DNA of 64,000 nt from Warburgia ugandensis (lineage: Eukaryota; Streptophyta; Magnoliopsida; Canellales; Canellaceae). Below are positions 62,565 through 64,000 of this stretch, piece after piece (positions within the stretch are counted from its first letter, which is position 1; the number at the start of each line of letters is the position of its first letter). The stretch lies in assembly GCA_035236585.1 (NCBI GenBank), contig CP141137.1, positions 50,924,057 through 50,988,056 of the forward strand. The letters are read 5' to 3'. The position numbers and the translations under genes were made by a program. The notes below the pieces were generated by a model, which searched no databases, had not been told where the DNA came from, and worked only from the letters and a program-made list of their open reading frames with translations.

Positions 62565-63819
62565 GTATGTATGTATGTATGTATGTATGCATCATCATCA
62601 TCATCAAGACCTTATCCCAATTAGGGGTCGGCCATATGTATGTATGCATGGGGTGGCATATACATGAACGCTAATCTTGATGATGTTTCAGGGTACCTAT
62701 GAAGGAAATGATAGGATTGGAAGGTGAGAGAAGGCTTTCAAACATTGGAATGGAGCAGATGATTGTTTCGATGGGGCATCAAGCAAGCGGGGCTGTCACT
62801 CTTTGGAATTATCCTACATGGATGAGAAACCTCATCGCCCATGATATTAATGGAGAAGATCGACCGGACCCAGTTGATATGGCTGCACTAGAGAGTAATT
62901 CCTAATTCCTTTTTCTCTTATTTAGTATCATTCACTAAGTGCCTTTCTCAGCAATAGATAGAAAAATAAAGCTTCGTTTGTTAATTCAGTATACAGGGAC
63001 AGAGAGAGAAGAGTAGCTAGATACAATGAGTTCAGGAGGAACATGTTGATGGTTCCTATTAGCAAATGGGAGGACTTAACAGATGATGAGGAAGCAGTTA
63101 ATGCACTCCGTGATGTTTACGGAGATGATGTGGAGAAGCTTGATCTCCTTGTTGGTCTTCATGCAGAGAAGAAAATCAAGGGCTTTGCCATCAGTGAGAC
63201 TGCATTCGTCCTCTTTCTACTACTTGCATCCAGGTTTGTGCTGCTTTTAGAAGCTCAAGAAAAGCATTTGAATAATTTCGATTGGATGGAGTTGAAATTC
63301 TGATAGCATTTTCAGTTTGTTTCTCAACAAGTTCCTTCACATCTTATTATCTTTTTTGTCTGGATCAGCTCTGTTCTTCATTGTTTTGGGATTTATGTTA
63401 ATAGTAATGGTAGTATGCTTGCTTTCTGTGAAAAACAGAAAGAAAAGAAATAATTGTTGTTCTTGGGATTTCTAGTTTTGCTAAGATTATGAATTGTTGC
63501 TAAATAAACAATTCAGTTTGATTTGTCATCCAGACAATGACCAATGGAGGTTGGTTAATTCAGTCTAAATACTTTCTACATGTTGGTTTACAGGAGGTTG
63601 GAAGCTGACCGTTTCTTCACGACCAATTTCAATGCGCGAACTTACACAGAAAAAGGCCTGGAATGGGTGAACAAAACAGAAAGCTTGAAAGATGTAATTG
63701 ATCGCCATTATCCTCAGATGACAAAGAAATGGATGAACTGTTCAAGTGCTTTTTCAGTATGGGATTCCATGCCTAATCCAACAAGCTATCTACCATCCTA
63801 CTTACGTCCTGCTACATGA
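56565..63819 (+). CDS. DOX: Alpha-dioxygenase (fatty acid alpha-oxygenase, DOX)
   Basis: Ten exons splice in phase: 56565-56657, 56775-57041, 58175-58324, 60528-60661, 61277-61490, 61629-61774, 62275-62505, 62692-62894, 62990-63233, 63594-63819, giving 635 residues (Arabidopsis DOX1 and DOX2: about 630-640). The enzyme is a haem peroxidase-fold oxygenase that adds O2 to the alpha carbon of fatty acids, giving 2-hydroperoxides in defence and stress. FMIHDW holds the distal haem His (His159). SVYRMHSLLP holds the radical Tyr (381) and proximal His (384). HTIDWT, EIYRDRERRVARYNEFRRNM and GFAISETAF are also conserved. The start is chosen because exon 1 (MAFSSSLLNLIHPELRHIVA) aligns with the family N-terminus. 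Whether it is DOX1 or DOX2 cannot be told by eye. Introns hold three Au SINEs, a LINE tail and microsatellites; all coding exons look intact. Confidence 0.96.
56663..56736 (+). repeat. (CT)n filling intron 1 of the alpha-dioxygenase gene
   Basis: Thirty-seven CT units start 6 bp inside the 117-bp intron and end 38 bp before its acceptor. Confidence 0.95.
57659..57720. repeat. 31-bp tandem duplication in intron 2 of the dioxygenase gene
   Basis: Units 57659-57689 and 57690-57720 differ at one base (ACTATGAG/ACTACGAG). Confidence 0.9.
59075..59259 (-). mobile_element. Au SINE, minus strand, full length, with 19-bp target duplication, dioxygenase intron 3
   Basis: From CACAGCCTCGGTGCATGAAG through CACAAGGGTTAATAGTACGC to ACACCAAGGCTCCCCTT. 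Flanked by gatattggctgcaaaatgt at 59056-59074 and 59260-59278, identical over 19 bp. The most clearly bounded and probably one of the younger Au copies here. Confidence 0.95.
59405..59437. repeat. Short (GA)n run in dioxygenase intron 3
   Basis: CTCTAGAGAGAGAGAGAGAG and onward, about eight GA units. Minor. Confidence 0.7.
60304..60472 (-). mobile_element. Au SINE, minus strand, dioxygenase intron 3
   Basis: Reverse Au with GGGTGGACCACAAAGATCTA, TTGCATTTTGCAAGAGGCTG, GATCTCAAGATCACATGATG and GCACTATGGCTCCCCTTCTC. It ends about 55 bp before exon 4. Confidence 0.9.
61038..61157 (-). mobile_element. Au SINE, minus strand, internally shortened, dioxygenase intron 4
   Basis: GCCCCGTGCATGTAGCTTCC, GCATATGTAG and GGAGAAGGAGC, then directly GTTCCCACGCCTTGAATCCG and CACAATGACAACCAAGGCTG. 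The middle (CTTGCATTTTGCAAGAGG) is missing. Flanked by agtaaatgac at 61028-61037 and 61158-61167, a 10-bp target duplication. Confidence 0.9.
61895..62065 (+). repeat. Possible SINE of a second tRNA-derived family, dioxygenase intron 6
   Basis: A-box-like GATGGCCCAGTGGTTCAAGG is followed by ATGCGGGGTTGGAACACTG. Not Au. Weak call. Confidence 0.35.
62508..62590 (+). repeat. Compound (CT)n(GTAT)n microsatellite at the 5' end of dioxygenase intron 7
   Basis: The donor is GTACTC at 62506; the CT run starts within 3 bp of it and continues to 62560, followed by (GTAT)n to 62590. Confidence 0.95.
62591..62636 (-). mobile_element. 46-bp RTE LINE 3' tail, minus strand, dioxygenase intron 7
   Basis: (ATC)n, AAGACCTTATCCCAATTAGG and GGTCGGCC are the reverse of the RTE 3' end. 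It lies inside a GTAT repeat and is flanked by tgtatgtatgc at 62580-62590 and 62637-62647. An extreme 5' truncation. Confidence 0.85.
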
Positions 63820-63958
63820 GTAGAGGCTGTGTTTCTCCTCCATCTAGTTGGAGCTCTCGGCGGTGTTAAAAAGGGAATAAAGTAGTACATAAAAAAGAGC
63901 AGTAGATTAGCTTTTCTTCTGTTTTTTGTGGGTACTGTGCAAGAGACTAGCTGCTTGT

Positions 63959-63964
63959 AATAAA
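63959..63964 (+). terminator. AATAAA polyadenylation signal of the alpha-dioxygenase gene
   Basis: AATAAA 140 bp after the stop codon, in AT-rich 3' flank. Position fits; use inferred. Confidence 0.5.
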
Positions 63965-64000
63965 TTTGACTTCACAGTAGAAAGTTAGAAACGGTTAAAT

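Overview
The window is nuclear DNA of a flowering plant. It holds spliced genes with GT-AG introns of 80 bp to 4 kb, long AT-rich spacers, pyrimidine microsatellites, many copies of the tRNA-derived Au SINE, and plant-type RTE LINEs, Mutator-like and CACTA DNA transposons. Gene density is low, about one gene per 10 kb. The species cannot be fixed from the sequence; a woody eudicot or magnoliid would fit.

Layout, left to right. 532-1542: last two exons of a gene that starts outside the window and ends in a Cys/His-rich tail; family not identified. 3250-11940 (+): a complete ABCG half-transporter of the ABCG7 type, 11 exons. 14004-19022 (+): a complete RACK1 WD40 scaffold gene, two exons around a 4-kb intron that has collected retrotransposon debris. 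About 20489-20632: an orphan C-terminal exon. 23261-24693 (+): a universal-stress-protein gene whose C-terminus is missing and replaced by an Au SINE. 25-29.9 kb: AT-rich spacer with a tandem repeat and a MITE. 29.9-35.1 kb: a Mutator-like transposase relic entered by an Au SINE and by one RTE LINE, with a second, nearly complete RTE LINE beside it. 35.6-41.7 kb: a hAT-like MITE candidate and several Au SINEs. 41842-42276 (+): an intronless gene for a small, probably plastid-targeted membrane protein of unknown function. 45.5-49.9 kb: the 3' half of a CACTA element, minus strand, with a Ulp1-like (C48) protease domain. 53.3-55.6 kb: a third RTE LINE. 56565-63819 (+): a complete ten-exon alpha-dioxygenase gene, which makes 2-hydroperoxy fatty acids.

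All host genes recognised lie on the plus strand. They belong to unrelated pathways (transport, translation/signalling scaffold, stress, oxylipin synthesis); nothing suggests a biosynthetic cluster. The four genes with a clear start all carry a (GA/CT)n tract just before the ATG or just after the first exon. I did not find an undescribed biological system. The most informative signals are in the mobile DNA: a three-copy target site holding two tiny retro-insertions, a LINE in a transposase with an intact 19-bp target duplication, a SINE that ends a stress-protein frame, a CACTA protease with a changed catalytic residue, and microsatellites that sit on 5' splice sites of the dioxygenase gene.
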